Assembly: GCF_049065735.1 (NCBI RefSeq)
Contig: NZ_JBAKHD010000011.1
Coordinates: 1-62,123, forward strand
Length of the DNA stretch: 62,123 nucleotides
From: Paramesorhizobium sp049065735
GTDB lineage: Bacteria; Pseudomonadota; Alphaproteobacteria; Rhizobiales; Rhizobiaceae
Direction of reading: 5' to 3'
The translations under genes were made by a program, and so were the position numbers. Positions 9,044 through 17,532 of this stretch are shown here, piece by piece (the first letter of the stretch is position 1; each line of letters begins with the position of its first letter). The notes below the pieces were generated by a model, which was not told the origin of the DNA, made no database searches, and saw only the letters and a program-made list of their open reading frames with translations.

Positions 9044-10612
9044 TCACGCGCTGCGGCCTGCCTCGGCGGCTTCCGCCGCCTCTTTGCGCTTGCGCCAGTT
9101 CGCCAGCGAAACCGGCATGTCGGGAATGCGGATTTCGAAATGGGTGCCGCAGGCGCGGTCCTCGCGCAGCTCGATGGTGCCGCCATGGGCACGCACCAGC
9201 TCATGGGCGATAGCGAGGCCGAGCCCTGTGCCGCCGCTGCGGGTCGAGCCGCGGAAGGCGGTGAAGAGGTTGTCGCGCGCCTTTTGCGGCAGGCCGGGGC
9301 CGGTATCCTCGACGCCGACGATCGCCACCGAGCCGACGCGGCCCGCGGTGATCGTCAGCCGCTTCACCACGCTCCCGTCGCCGGGCCGGTCGGCGGCCAT
9401 GGCCTGCACCGCATTGCGGCAGAGATTGGTGAGGATGCGGAAAAACTGCTCCGCATCGGCGTCCAGCTCGAAATCCTCGGGCACGAGATTGCGGAACTCG
9501 ACGCTGCTTTGCGGATCGATCGACAGCGTTTCCTCGACATCGGTGACGATGGTGTGAAGCCGCACGCGGCGCTGCTTCGGAGGGGCTTCCTGCGCCCGGC
9601 CATAGGCAATGACGCTTTCGGCATAGCCGATCGCGCGGTTGAGCGTGCGAATCAGCTTCGGCGCCATGCGCTGCACCACCGGATCGCGGGCATCCGACAG
9701 ATGGTCGGACATCAATTGCGCCGAGGCGAGGATGTTGCGCATGTCGTGATTGATCTTGGAGACGGCGAGGCCGAGATCGGCCAGGTGCTTCTGCTCGGAG
9801 AAGGTGCGCTGCAGATCGGTCTGTATCGCCGCCAGCTGGCTTTGCGCGACGCCAAGCTCGTCCTTGCGGGGGTCGGGGATGATGATGCGCGTCGGATCAT
9901 CGGGTCCTTGTGCGAAATAGATCATGTTGCGATGCATGCGCCGCACCGGGCGCAGCAGCATCTCGTTGATGGCGAGATAGACGAGGCTTGCCGCGATCAG
10001 CGAGATGATCAGCGACAGCAGCGCGACATTGCGGGCATAGTCGAGCATCGCCGTGCGCAGCGGCGCGTCTGAGGTGACGAGCTCTATGATCTTGCCGCTA
10101 TGGCCGACCGGTCCATAGACGCGCAGGGTGCGGTTGCCGCCGGCGAAGAGCGTATCGAACGCATCCCATATCGCCGCCGCCTCACTGGTATGGGCAAGGT
10201 CGATATGCTGGTCGATGGTCTTCGGCACCTCGGACATGGCGAGCAGCCGCGAAGCATTCTGCTCACGCAGCGCGATGGCCTTGGTGCCGGTGGCCAGAAG
10301 CACGCTGTCCTGCACCGCGCGCGGCACGGGCGGCGTCTGGCCATCCGCCAGCACGAGGCTGACGGCGGCCACCGTATCGAGCCGCGCCGTCAACCAGCGC
10401 ATCCGCATGCTGGCGATGGAGGGCACGAAGATCAGCACCTCCGCCACCAGGACGGATAGAACCGTCAACAGCAGCACCTTGCTGGAAAGGCGGTGGCGCA
10501 GCGGCAGCTTGATGAGCGGGCGGTTCTTCTCGCAGGCGGCGGCGCGGCATGCGGCGCCCGGCGCCTGGTCGGCTGCACCAGCATTCGCCTTGCCTTCTTC
10601 TTTTTCGGCCAT
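9044..10612 (-). CDS. Membrane sensor histidine kinase, 522 aa
   Basis: This is a two-component sensor kinase. The chosen start, MAEKEEGK, gives an N-terminal cytoplasmic tail, a transmembrane helix at about 43-65, a periplasmic sensor region of about 135 residues, and a second helix near 200-221. A HAMP-like linker follows, then a dimerisation/phosphoacceptor helix with the H-box INHDMRN, an N-box (CRNAVQAM), G1 DTGPGLP, an F-box region, and G2 GGTGLGLAIAHELV. All catalytic ATP-binding motifs are present. No response-regulator gene adjoins it, so it is an orphan and its partner and signal are unknown. It is divergent from psuK. An in-frame ATG at 10657 is possible, but the chosen start begins a typical charged N-terminus. 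Confidence 0.9.
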   Translation of the reverse strand: MAEKEEGKANAGAADQAPGAACRAAACEKNRPLIKLPLRHRLSSKVLLLTVLSVLVAEVLIFVPSIASMRMRWLTARLDTVAAVSLVLADGQTPPVPRAVQDSVLLATGTKAIALREQNASRLLAMSEVPKTIDQHIDLAHTSEAAAIWDAFDTLFAGGNRTLRVYGPVGHSGKIIELVTSDAPLRTAMLDYARNVALLSLIISLIAASLVYLAINEMLLRPVRRMHRNMIYFAQGPDDPTRIIIPDPRKDELGVAQSQLAAIQTDLQRTFSEQKHLADLGLAVSKINHDMRNILASAQLMSDHLSDARDPVVQRMAPKLIRTLNRAIGYAESVIAYGRAQEAPPKQRRVRLHTIVTDVEETLSIDPQSSVEFRNLVPEDFELDADAEQFFRILTNLCRNAVQAMAADRPGDGSVVKRLTITAGRVGSVAIVGVEDTGPGLPQKARDNLFTAFRGSTRSGGTGLGLAIAHELVRAHGGTIELREDRACGTHFEIRIPDMPVSLANWRKRKEAAEAAEAGRSA

Positions 10613-10764
10613 CGATTTTGTCCGGGATAATGCCGGCCTTGCCAGCGAATGCGGCATATATACGTTGCCGATTTTGGGTTTTCCATGGCACCCATCAAAA
10701 ACAGTTGTTGTTACGATAGTCAGATGTTGATAAAGGCGTGAGGACCGCTCCCGGAGAGACAGAC

Positions 10765-11874
10765 ATGGACGACCTCGGCGCGCAGGAGCGCGCGGTTCTG
10801 GAGATGATAACGGCCAATCCCTTTGCCGGGCAGCAGGAAATCGCCGACAGCCTCGGCCTTGCGCGCTCCACGGTGGCGGCGCATGTCGTGCAGCTGATGC
10901 AGAAGGGCTATATTCTCGGGCGCGGCTATGTGCTGCCGGCGCAAAAGCGCATCGCCGTCATCGGCGGCGCGGTGTTCGACCGCAAATATCACGCCCGCGC
11001 GCCGCTGATACCGGGCACATCCAATCCCGTCACCGGCCATCGCAGCTTCGGCGGGGTGGCGCGAAACGTCGCGGAGAATCTTGCCCGGCTCGATATCGCC
11101 ACCAGCTTCGTTTCCATCGTCGGGGATGACGATACGGGCCGCGCCCTCGTCCGCTCCTTGCGCGCCCTTGGCGTCGATGTGAGCCAGGTGATCGTGACGG
11201 GCGAAGCGCCGACCGCCGAATATGCCGCCATATTGGGGCCGGAGAACGAGTTGGCGCTTGGCATCGCCGACATGGGCATTTTCGACCTGTTCTCGCCCGC
11301 CCATCTCGATCGTGTCTGGCCGCATCTGGCCTCGGCGGCCTATGTTTTCGCCGACTGCAATCTGCCTGCGGAAACGCTGAAGGCGCTGATCGAGCGCAAG
11401 GCGTCGGCGCGGTTTCATCTGGCCGTCGACGCCGTTTCCTCGCCCAAGGCGCGGCGGCTGCCGGAGGATCTGACCGGCGTGGATATCCTCTTCCTCAATC
11501 TCGACGAAGCCCGCGCCATGCTGGGCTTGCGCGAAAGCGATCCCCGTCTCGCTCCGGAAGCCGCCGCTGACGCGCTGCGCGCAAGAGGCGCAGGCGGCGT
11601 GGTGCTGACCATGGGCGCTGCGGGACTGCTCGTTTCAGACGCGGACGGCGCGGCGCGGGTCGAGGCCGTTCCCGCCCAGCCGGTCGACGTCACCGGCGCG
11701 GGCGATGCGATGATTGCCGGTACGCTTTCGCGCCTGCTTTCCGGCGCAAGCCTCATGGAAGGGGCGCGCACCGGTTCCCTGCTCGCCACGCTCACCGCCG
11801 AGAGCGAGGCGAGCGTACATCCGCTCCTGTCGCCTCGCTTCCTTGCGGCCCATACACATCGAATTCCCGTTTGA
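10765..11874 (+). CDS. psuK: Pseudouridine kinase with N-terminal HTH, PfkB family, 369 aa
   Basis: This enzyme phosphorylates pseudouridine to pseudouridine 5'-phosphate in the cytoplasm. Residues 1-55 form a winged-helix segment (QQEIADSLGLARSTVAAHV), as in YeiC-type kinases. The rest is a PfkB/ribokinase fold, with the sugar-binding GGVARNVAENLARL near the front and the catalytic anion-hole motif VTGAGDAMIAG near the end. The start at MDDLGAQE was chosen over an upstream GTG at 10738 because a GGAGAGA site precedes it. The downstream psuG gene begins 14 nt after the stop, so the two form an operon that breaks down pseudouridine to uracil and ribose 5-phosphate. The name rests on this pairing; the isolated sequence would only support PfkB-family sugar kinase. 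Confidence 0.88.
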   Translation: MDDLGAQERAVLEMITANPFAGQQEIADSLGLARSTVAAHVVQLMQKGYILGRGYVLPAQKRIAVIGGAVFDRKYHARAPLIPGTSNPVTGHRSFGGVARNVAENLARLDIATSFVSIVGDDDTGRALVRSLRALGVDVSQVIVTGEAPTAEYAAILGPENELALGIADMGIFDLFSPAHLDRVWPHLASAAYVFADCNLPAETLKALIERKASARFHLAVDAVSSPKARRLPEDLTGVDILFLNLDEARAMLGLRESDPRLAPEAAADALRARGAGGVVLTMGAAGLLVSDADGAARVEAVPAQPVDVTGAGDAMIAGTLSRLLSGASLMEGARTGSLLATLTAESEASVHPLLSPRFLAAHTHRIPV

Positions 11875-11888
11875 GAAAGGCATTATCC

Positions 11889-12812
11889 ATGAACGCATCG
11901 CTTCTTCACCCCACCGAGGAGATCCGGGCCGCGATCGCCGACGGGGCGCCGGTCGTGGCGCTCGAATCGACCATCATCACCCACGGAATGCCTTACCCCG
12001 CCAATCTGGAGATGGCGCGGAAGGTCGAGGCGGTGGTGCGCAGCCATGGCGCGGTGCCCGCGACGACCGCCGTGGTGGCGGGCAAGCTGCGCGTCGGCCT
12101 TGCGGACAATGAAATCGAGGCGCTGGCGCAGGCGAAGGATGCGGTCAAGGCATCCAGCCGCGACCTCGCCGTCGCCATGGTGCAGGGCCGCTCTGCCGGC
12201 ACCACGGTTTCGGCGACCATGCGGATCGCGGCGCTCGCCGGCATCGATATTTTCGCCACGGGCGGCGTCGGCGGCGTGCATCGCGGCGCGGAAGCGACCT
12301 TCGACATTTCCGCCGATTTGACGGAACTCGGCCAGACGGCCACGACAGTGGTCTGCGCCGGGGTGAAGTCGATCCTCGACATTCCGAAGACGCTGGAGTT
12401 CCTGGAGACGCAGCGCGTTCCCGTCATCGCCTATGGCAGCGACGATTTCCCGGCGTTCTACACCCGCTCCAGCGGCTGCAAGGCCGACCATCGGCTCGAC
12501 ACGCCGGAAGAGATCGCCAAAGCCATGGCGCTCCATGCGGAACTTCGGTCCGGTACGGGCATTCTCGTCGCCAACCCGATTCCCGAAGCCGACGCGCTCG
12601 ACCCCGCCTTCATCGACGGCACGATTGCCGAGGCGGTGGCGGAGGCGGCAACGCGCGGCATCGGGCGCAAGGAGTTGACCCCTTTCCTCCTCGCCCGCAT
12701 CAACGAGCTGTCAAACGGCGCGAGCCTTAAGGCCAATATCGCGCTGGTGCTCAACAATGCCGATCTTGCGGCAAGAATTGCGGTGGCTTATGCGCGGCTG
12801 AAGCGGGGGTAA
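11889..12812 (+). CDS. psuG: Pseudouridine-5'-phosphate glycosidase, 307 aa
   Basis: This enzyme cleaves the C-C glycosidic bond of pseudouridine 5'-phosphate, giving uracil and ribose 5-phosphate. The sequence carries the family signature near the N-terminus (VALESTIITHGMPYP), the Lys-containing segment VVAGKLRVGL, and the glycine-rich FATGGVGGVHRGAE stretch. Its length matches the roughly 310-residue family norm. The ATG at 11889 has a GAGAAAGG site just upstream and follows psuK by 14 nt. No uracil or pseudouridine transporter is next to the pair. Confidence 0.95.
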   Translation: MNASLLHPTEEIRAAIADGAPVVALESTIITHGMPYPANLEMARKVEAVVRSHGAVPATTAVVAGKLRVGLADNEIEALAQAKDAVKASSRDLAVAMVQGRSAGTTVSATMRIAALAGIDIFATGGVGGVHRGAEATFDISADLTELGQTATTVVCAGVKSILDIPKTLEFLETQRVPVIAYGSDDFPAFYTRSSGCKADHRLDTPEEIAKAMALHAELRSGTGILVANPIPEADALDPAFIDGTIAEAVAEAATRGIGRKELTPFLLARINELSNGASLKANIALVLNNADLAARIAVAYARLKRG

Positions 12813-12898
12813 GGAACGCATTGTCCGCGTTTCATTGGCAAAAACAGGCGGGACAGGTAGAGTGGTACCGGCACGGTTAGGAACGACGGAGGCAAGCC

Positions 12899-13315
12899 AT
12901 GGCCCAGCCTGCAATGACCGAAAGCGAAGTCCACGATCTCCTGCACCGCCTGTTTGCAGCGCTTGCTGATCCGGCGGCGACGGCCGAGCAGTTCGCCGAA
13001 TTGCTGACGCCGGATTACATCCAGCGCGTTGATGGCAAGGAAATCGATTATGCGGGCTTCATCAGCCATATCGAGGCGCTGCGGACGCATCTTGCTTCGG
13101 TGGACATCACTTTCCAGCATATCGTGACTGATGGCCGTTCCGCGGCGACGGTTCATCTCGTCGATGCGGTCAAAACCAGCGGCCAGCGCTCCCGCTTCAA
13201 AGTGATTGCCTATTACCAGTTCCGTGGGAAGCGGGTGTGCCTGATCGATGAATTGACGCATCTCATCGAAGGCGAGGCGGAAGACAGGGATCTGGGGTCG
13301 AGGGTGGCGGAATAG
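12899..13315 (+). CDS. SnoaL/NTF2-like protein, 138 aa
   Basis: This is a small soluble protein with the cone-shaped SnoaL-like (NTF2 superfamily) pattern: an N-terminal helix pair (VHDLLHRLFAAL), then LLTPDYIQRVDG and mixed strands ending YYQFRGKRVCLIDELTHLIEG. Members include polyketide cyclases, ketosteroid isomerases and many proteins of unknown activity, so no reaction is assigned. The start has a GACGGAGGC ribosome site. Its stop lies four bases from that of galM on the other strand, so the two genes are convergent with no spacer. Confidence 0.7.
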   Translation: MAQPAMTESEVHDLLHRLFAALADPAATAEQFAELLTPDYIQRVDGKEIDYAGFISHIEALRTHLASVDITFQHIVTDGRSAATVHLVDAVKTSGQRSRFKVIAYYQFRGKRVCLIDELTHLIEGEAEDRDLGSRVAE

Positions 13316-13319
13316 CGCC

Positions 13320-14339
13320 TCACCCCTCCCCAAATACATATTGCGTCACCTGCCGGTAGATCTCCCCCGGCCTCAGCACCGCGCCGGGGAAATGCTTGTG
13401 GTGAATGGCGTCGGGGAAGCGTTGGGGTTCCAGGCAGAGGCCGCCATGGCGGCGGCCTTCGCGTCCGCCGCGCAAGGCTTGCGGCAGCGGCAGGAAATTG
13501 CCGTCGTAGAATTGCAGGCCGGGCTCGGTGGTCCAGATTTCCATTTCGATGCCGCTCGCCACGCCTTCGAGGCGCGCGGCAGGACGCGGCGTCACGGCGG
13601 GCTGCATGGCGAGAACGAAATTATGGTCATAGCCGGCATGGGGATGATCGGGGTCGCCGGAACGGATCGGGCGGGGCGTGGTGAAATCGTAGATCGTGCC
13701 GGCAACAGGCGCGATTTCGCCTGTCGGAATCAGGTCGCCGTCAACAGGCGTATAAGCATTGCCCATGATGGTGAGGCGGTGGTCGAGAATCGTGTCCGAG
13801 CCGTCGAGGTTGAAATAGGCGTGGCCCGCGAGGTTGACGAGCGTCGGGCGGTCGGTTTCGGCGGAAAGTTCCAGCGTCAGCGTGCGGCCTTCGATGGCAT
13901 AGCGGCATGTCACATGCACCTCACCCGGATAGCCCTGATCGTCATGGGGCGAGACGAGCGTCAGCGTGACCGAGGACGGGGTGATCTCCTCGATGTCCCA
14001 TAGCCGGCTGGAAAAGCCTTCGACGCCCCCATGGAGATGGGTACGGCCATTTTCATTGAGGCTTAATTGGTGGTCCACACCGTCGAGCGTGAAGCGGCCC
14101 CCGGCGATGCGGTTGGCGCAGCGCCCGGCGATGGCGCCGACATAGGCGGTCTGCGCCAGATAATCCTCCAGCGTGTCAAAGCCGAGGATGACCGAATGCG
14201 GGCCGTTCGCGGTTGTGAGCCGAAGGTCCGCCAGCGTCGCGCCATAGGTGAGGATGCGCGCCTGCAAATCCGCATTGCCGATATCGACCGCGTGAACCGC
14301 CTGCCCGCCCGCCAGATGCCCGAACTCCGTCCTGTTCAT
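13320..14339 (-). CDS. galM: Aldose 1-epimerase (galactose mutarotase), 339 aa
   Basis: The protein interconverts alpha and beta anomers of aldoses, typically galactose. Visible family features include the N-terminal LGFDTLEDYLA, the active-site region RCANRIAGGRFTLDG, the catalytic-histidine motif GHAYFNLDG, DHNFVL, and the C-terminal GLCLEPQRFPDAIHH with the catalytic glutamate. The start at 14339 has a GGGAGGAG site. The gene is transcribed away from ytfQ across a short shared control region. Together with the YtfQRT-YjfF type transporter, this fits uptake and use of a galactose-type sugar, possibly the furanose form. Confidence 0.93.
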   Translation of the reverse strand: MNRTEFGHLAGGQAVHAVDIGNADLQARILTYGATLADLRLTTANGPHSVILGFDTLEDYLAQTAYVGAIAGRCANRIAGGRFTLDGVDHQLSLNENGRTHLHGGVEGFSSRLWDIEEITPSSVTLTLVSPHDDQGYPGEVHVTCRYAIEGRTLTLELSAETDRPTLVNLAGHAYFNLDGSDTILDHRLTIMGNAYTPVDGDLIPTGEIAPVAGTIYDFTTPRPIRSGDPDHPHAGYDHNFVLAMQPAVTPRPAARLEGVASGIEMEIWTTEPGLQFYDGNFLPLPQALRGGREGRRHGGLCLEPQRFPDAIHHKHFPGAVLRPGEIYRQVTQYVFGEG

Positions 14340-14438
14340 CTCAAGTCTCCTCCCAAGGTCCTGTCCCACACTTTCCCACTACTCTGCGATGCCCGCAAAT
14401 CACATAGGGAAAATCGCAAATAGCGGCTTCTCTTTTCA

Positions 14439-14456
14439 TATTACTATATGATAATA
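14439..14456. promoter_or_regulatory. Candidate operator between galM and ytfQ
   Basis: An 18-bp near-perfect palindrome, TATTACTATATGATAATA, sits in the divergent control region. It is the right size and AT-rich character for a GntR/FadR-type regulator such as the one encoded at 19576. The link is inference from position. Confidence 0.45.
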
Positions 14457-14602
14457 ACTTTCTTAGTTCGGGAGGACAGCGTTACGGAGGCATCCTGCTT
14501 TTCAGGATGGGGCGCTGGGGCCGGACGTTGGAAACATGATCCCTTGGAGTCGCAGACTTTTCGGAGGGATTCATGGGGCAAACGACGACAAGGGAGGATC
14601 TT

Positions 14603-15568
14603 ATGTCGTATTTCAAACGCATGATGTTGGCGACGGTGGCTACGGTTGCTTTTGCCGGAGCGGCACACGCCGCCGAGATGACGGTCGGCTTTTCGCAGAT
14701 CGGTTCTGAATCCGGCTGGCGCGCGGCAGAAACGTCCGTCACCAAGCAGGAAGCGGAAAAGCGCGGTATCGATCTGAAGTTCGCCGACGCGCAGCAGAAG
14801 CAGGAAAACCAGATCAAGGCTATCAGAAGCTTCATCGCGCAGGGCGTGGACGGCATCTTCATCGCGCCTGTTGTGGCGACGGGCTGGGATGCGGTGCTGG
14901 AAGAAGCCAAGGATGCCGAAATTCCAGTCATCCTGCTCGACCGCACCATCGAGACCTCGAATCCGGATCTTTACCTGACCGCCGTGACCTCGGACACGGT
15001 GCATGAGGGCAAGGTCGCGGGCGACTGGCTGGTGAAGACGGTGGGCGACAAGCCCTGCAACATCGTCGAACTGCAGGGCACGGTGGGCTCCAGCCCGGCG
15101 ATCAACCGCAAGAAGGGCTTCGAGCAGGCACTTGCCGGCCATGACAATCTCAAGATCGTGCGCAGCCAGACCGGCGACTTCACCCGCTCCAAGGGCAAGG
15201 AAGTGATGGAAGGCTTCCTCAAGGCGGAGAATGGCGGCAAGAATATCTGCGCGCTCTACGCCCATAATGACGACATGGCCGTCGGCGCGATCCAGGCCAT
15301 CAAGGAAGCGGGCCTCAAGCCCGGCAAAGATATCCTCGTCGTCTCCATCGACGCCGTTCCCGATATCTTCAAGGCGATGGCCGATGGCGAAGCCAACGCG
15401 ACCGTCGAACTGACGCCGAACATGGCCGGCCCGGCCTTCGATGCGCTCAAGGAATTCAAGGACAGCGGCAAGGCCCCGCCGAAGTGGATCCAGACCGAAT
15501 CGAAGCTCTACACGCAGGCCGACGACCCGATGAAGGTCTATGAGGAGAAGAAGGGGCTGGGGTACTGA
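14603..15568 (+). CDS. ytfQ: Periplasmic sugar-binding protein, YtfQ-like, 321 aa
   Basis: This is the substrate receptor of a sugar ABC transporter. A signal peptide (MSYFKRMM, hydrophobic core, AGAAHAAE) directs it to the periplasm. The mature protein is a type I periplasmic-binding fold. The N-terminal VGFSQIGSESGWRAAE, DGIFIAPVVATGW and LLDRTIE stretches match E. coli YtfQ, the galactofuranose receptor, more than the ribose or xylose receptors. A GGGAGG site precedes the chosen ATG. It heads the operon ytfQ-R-T-yjfF, with an R1 palindrome before the ATPase gene. Such a palindrome could raise receptor mRNA relative to the membrane parts. The galactofuranose substrate is inferred from homology. 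Confidence 0.9.
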   Translation: MSYFKRMMLATVATVAFAGAAHAAEMTVGFSQIGSESGWRAAETSVTKQEAEKRGIDLKFADAQQKQENQIKAIRSFIAQGVDGIFIAPVVATGWDAVLEEAKDAEIPVILLDRTIETSNPDLYLTAVTSDTVHEGKVAGDWLVKTVGDKPCNIVELQGTVGSSPAINRKKGFEQALAGHDNLKIVRSQTGDFTRSKGKEVMEGFLKAENGGKNICALYAHNDDMAVGAIQAIKEAGLKPGKDILVVSIDAVPDIFKAMADGEANATVELTPNMAGPAFDALKEFKDSGKAPPKWIQTESKLYTQADDPMKVYEEKKGLGY

Positions 15569-15571
15569 CCC

Positions 15572-15725
15572 GCACCCTCCTTCCCCCTTGCGGGGAAGGT
15601 GTCTGCGGAGCAGACGGATGGGGGTGGTAAAGGCAGCGCGCTGTGATCACCTGTCGGGTACAACCGTCACCACCCCCACCCGACCCTTCGGACCACCCTC
15701 CCCGCAAGGGGGAGGGAGGGCGCGT
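15572..15725. repeat. R1 palindromic repeat, copy a
   Basis: The outer arms (CCTTCCCCCTTGCGGGGAAGG and its counterpart near 15698-15722) are complementary and GC-rich. Inner GGGGGTGG/CCACCCCC arms flank a variable centre. It occupies nearly the whole ytfQ-ytfR gap. Other full copies are at 30991 and 47949. Confidence 0.9.
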
Positions 15726-15746
15726 GTGATCTAAGGGAGCGGCGGC

Positions 15747-17300
15747 ATGACGGAGAATGCGCCTGCGCGAGAAGCTGCGCGGGATTTGAGCCAGCACGAT
15801 GTGCTGCTAGGCGTCGAGAAAATCCATAAATCCTTTCTCGGCTTCAAGGCGCTGGATGGCGTGGATTTCGATATCCGCGCCGGGGAAATCCATGCGCTGC
15901 TGGGCGAGAACGGCGCGGGCAAATCGACGCTGATCAAGGTGCTGACCGGCGTGCACAAGCCCGATGCTGGCGTGATCCGCTTCGAGGGGCGCGAGGTCAC
16001 GATCCGCGATACGCTGCAGGCGCAGCATCTGGGGATCGGCACCGTCTATCAGGAGGTCAATCTCCTGCCCAATCTCTCTGTGGCGGAAAACCTGTTCGTC
16101 GGGCGCCAGCCGAAGCGTTTCGGCTTTGTCGCCAGGCACGAGATGGAAAAGCGCGCCCGTGCACTGCTGGCGCAATATGGCATGGATATCGATGTATCCG
16201 CCGATCTCGCGCGCTATTCCGTGGCGGTGCAGCAACTGGTCGCCATCGCCCGCGCCGTCGATCTCTCAGGCAAGGTGCTGATCCTCGATGAGCCGACCGC
16301 AAGCCTCGACGCGCAAGAGGTTGAGATGCTGTTCGCCGTCATGCGCCAGTTGAAGGCGCGCGGGATGGGTATCGTCTTCATCACCCATTTCCTCGATCAG
16401 GTCTATGCCGTCAGCGACCGGGTAACGATCTTGCGTAACGGCCGGCTGGCCGGCACGGCGCTGACCGCGAACTTAAGCAAGATCGATCTCGTCTCCATGA
16501 TGCTGGGCCGCACGCTCGCCGAGGCGACCCATGCCAGCCATCGCACCGCGCCCGATAATTCCGAGCGGCGCATCTCGTTCAGGCAGTATGGCCTGTCGCG
16601 CAGCATCGCGCCGTTCGACCTCGATATCGGGGCGGGCGAGGTGGTGGGGGTCGCCGGGCTGCTCGGCTCGGGACGCACCGAAACGGCGCGGCTGCTCTTC
16701 GGCATCGACGTGCCCGACAGCGGCAAGGCCACCATCGACGGGCAGGAAATCCGCATCCGCAACCCGCGCGATGCGGTGGCGGCGGGCTTCGGCCTCTGTC
16801 CCGAGGACCGCAAGACGGACGGTATCATCGGCGACCTCTCGGTGCGCGAGAACATCGCGCTGGCATTGCAGGCGCGGCGCGGCTGGATGAAGCGCCTTTC
16901 CAGCCGCGAGCAGGAGGAGCTTGCCGACCGCTTTATCAAGGCGCTCGATATCCGCACCACCGATATGGAAAAGCCGGTCAAGTTTCTCTCCGGCGGCAAC
17001 CAGCAGAAGGTCATTCTCGCCCGCTGGCTCGCCACCAATCCGCGCCTCCTCATCCTCGACGAGCCGACACGCGGGATCGATGTCGGCGCGCATGCGGAGA
17101 TCATCGCGCTCATCAACCGGCTTTGCGACGAAGGCATGGCGCTGGTGGTGATCTCCTCCGAAATTGAAGAGATCGTCGCCTATTCCACCCGCGTCCGCGT
17201 CCTGCGCGACCGGGCGCATATGGCGGAACTGACGGGAAGCGACATCAACGCCGGGACGATCATGCGCACGATCGCGGCGGATAGTGGGAAGGGGCATTAG
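15747..17300 (+). CDS. ytfR: Sugar ABC transporter ATPase, two-domain, YtfR-like, 517 aa
   Basis: This is the energy-coupling subunit of the sugar importer, with two fused nucleotide-binding domains as in RbsA/MglA/YtfR. Domain 1 has Walker A GENGAGKSTLIK, a Q-loop, a degenerate signature (ARYSVAVQQLVAIAR) and Walker B VLILDEPTASLD. Domain 2 has the atypical loop LLGSGRTETARLLFG in place of Walker A, signature LSGGNQQKVILARWL and Walker B LLILDEPTRGIDVG. This asymmetry is normal for the family. Length is slightly above the 500-residue norm because of an N-terminal extension. It lies between an R1 and an R2 repeat inside the operon. Confidence 0.93.
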   Translation: MTENAPAREAARDLSQHDVLLGVEKIHKSFLGFKALDGVDFDIRAGEIHALLGENGAGKSTLIKVLTGVHKPDAGVIRFEGREVTIRDTLQAQHLGIGTVYQEVNLLPNLSVAENLFVGRQPKRFGFVARHEMEKRARALLAQYGMDIDVSADLARYSVAVQQLVAIARAVDLSGKVLILDEPTASLDAQEVEMLFAVMRQLKARGMGIVFITHFLDQVYAVSDRVTILRNGRLAGTALTANLSKIDLVSMMLGRTLAEATHASHRTAPDNSERRISFRQYGLSRSIAPFDLDIGAGEVVGVAGLLGSGRTETARLLFGIDVPDSGKATIDGQEIRIRNPRDAVAAGFGLCPEDRKTDGIIGDLSVRENIALALQARRGWMKRLSSREQEELADRFIKALDIRTTDMEKPVKFLSGGNQQKVILARWLATNPRLLILDEPTRGIDVGAHAEIIALINRLCDEGMALVVISSEIEEIVAYSTRVRVLRDRAHMAELTGSDINAGTIMRTIAADSGKGH

Positions 17301-17334
17301 AAGTGGGAGCGTTGCTTAAAGTGGAACCGTTGCT

Positions 17335-17497
17335 CACCCCCCTCTGCCCTGCCGGGCATCTCCCCCTCAAGGGGGGAGATTGGCTGACACAGCTCACCGC
17401 ACTCATCCTGCAACGTTTGCGATTGGTGCCAATCGTTCATGAAGGCGTAATCTCCCCCCTTGAGGGGGAGATACCCGGCAGGGCAGAGGGGGGTGTC
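17335..17497 (+). repeat. R2 palindromic repeat, copy a
   Basis: The roughly 48-bp terminal arms are complementary (core CTGCCCTGCCGGGCATCTCC) and enclose a conserved centre reading GGCTGACA, then GCGATTGGTGCC and GAAGGCGTAA. The copy fills the ytfR-ytfT gap. Orientation is set by the centre, which reads on the plus strand here. Confidence 0.92.
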
Positions 17498-17532
17498 TTG
17501 GCGCTGGCGTCTCATCATGAAAGGGCCCCCCA

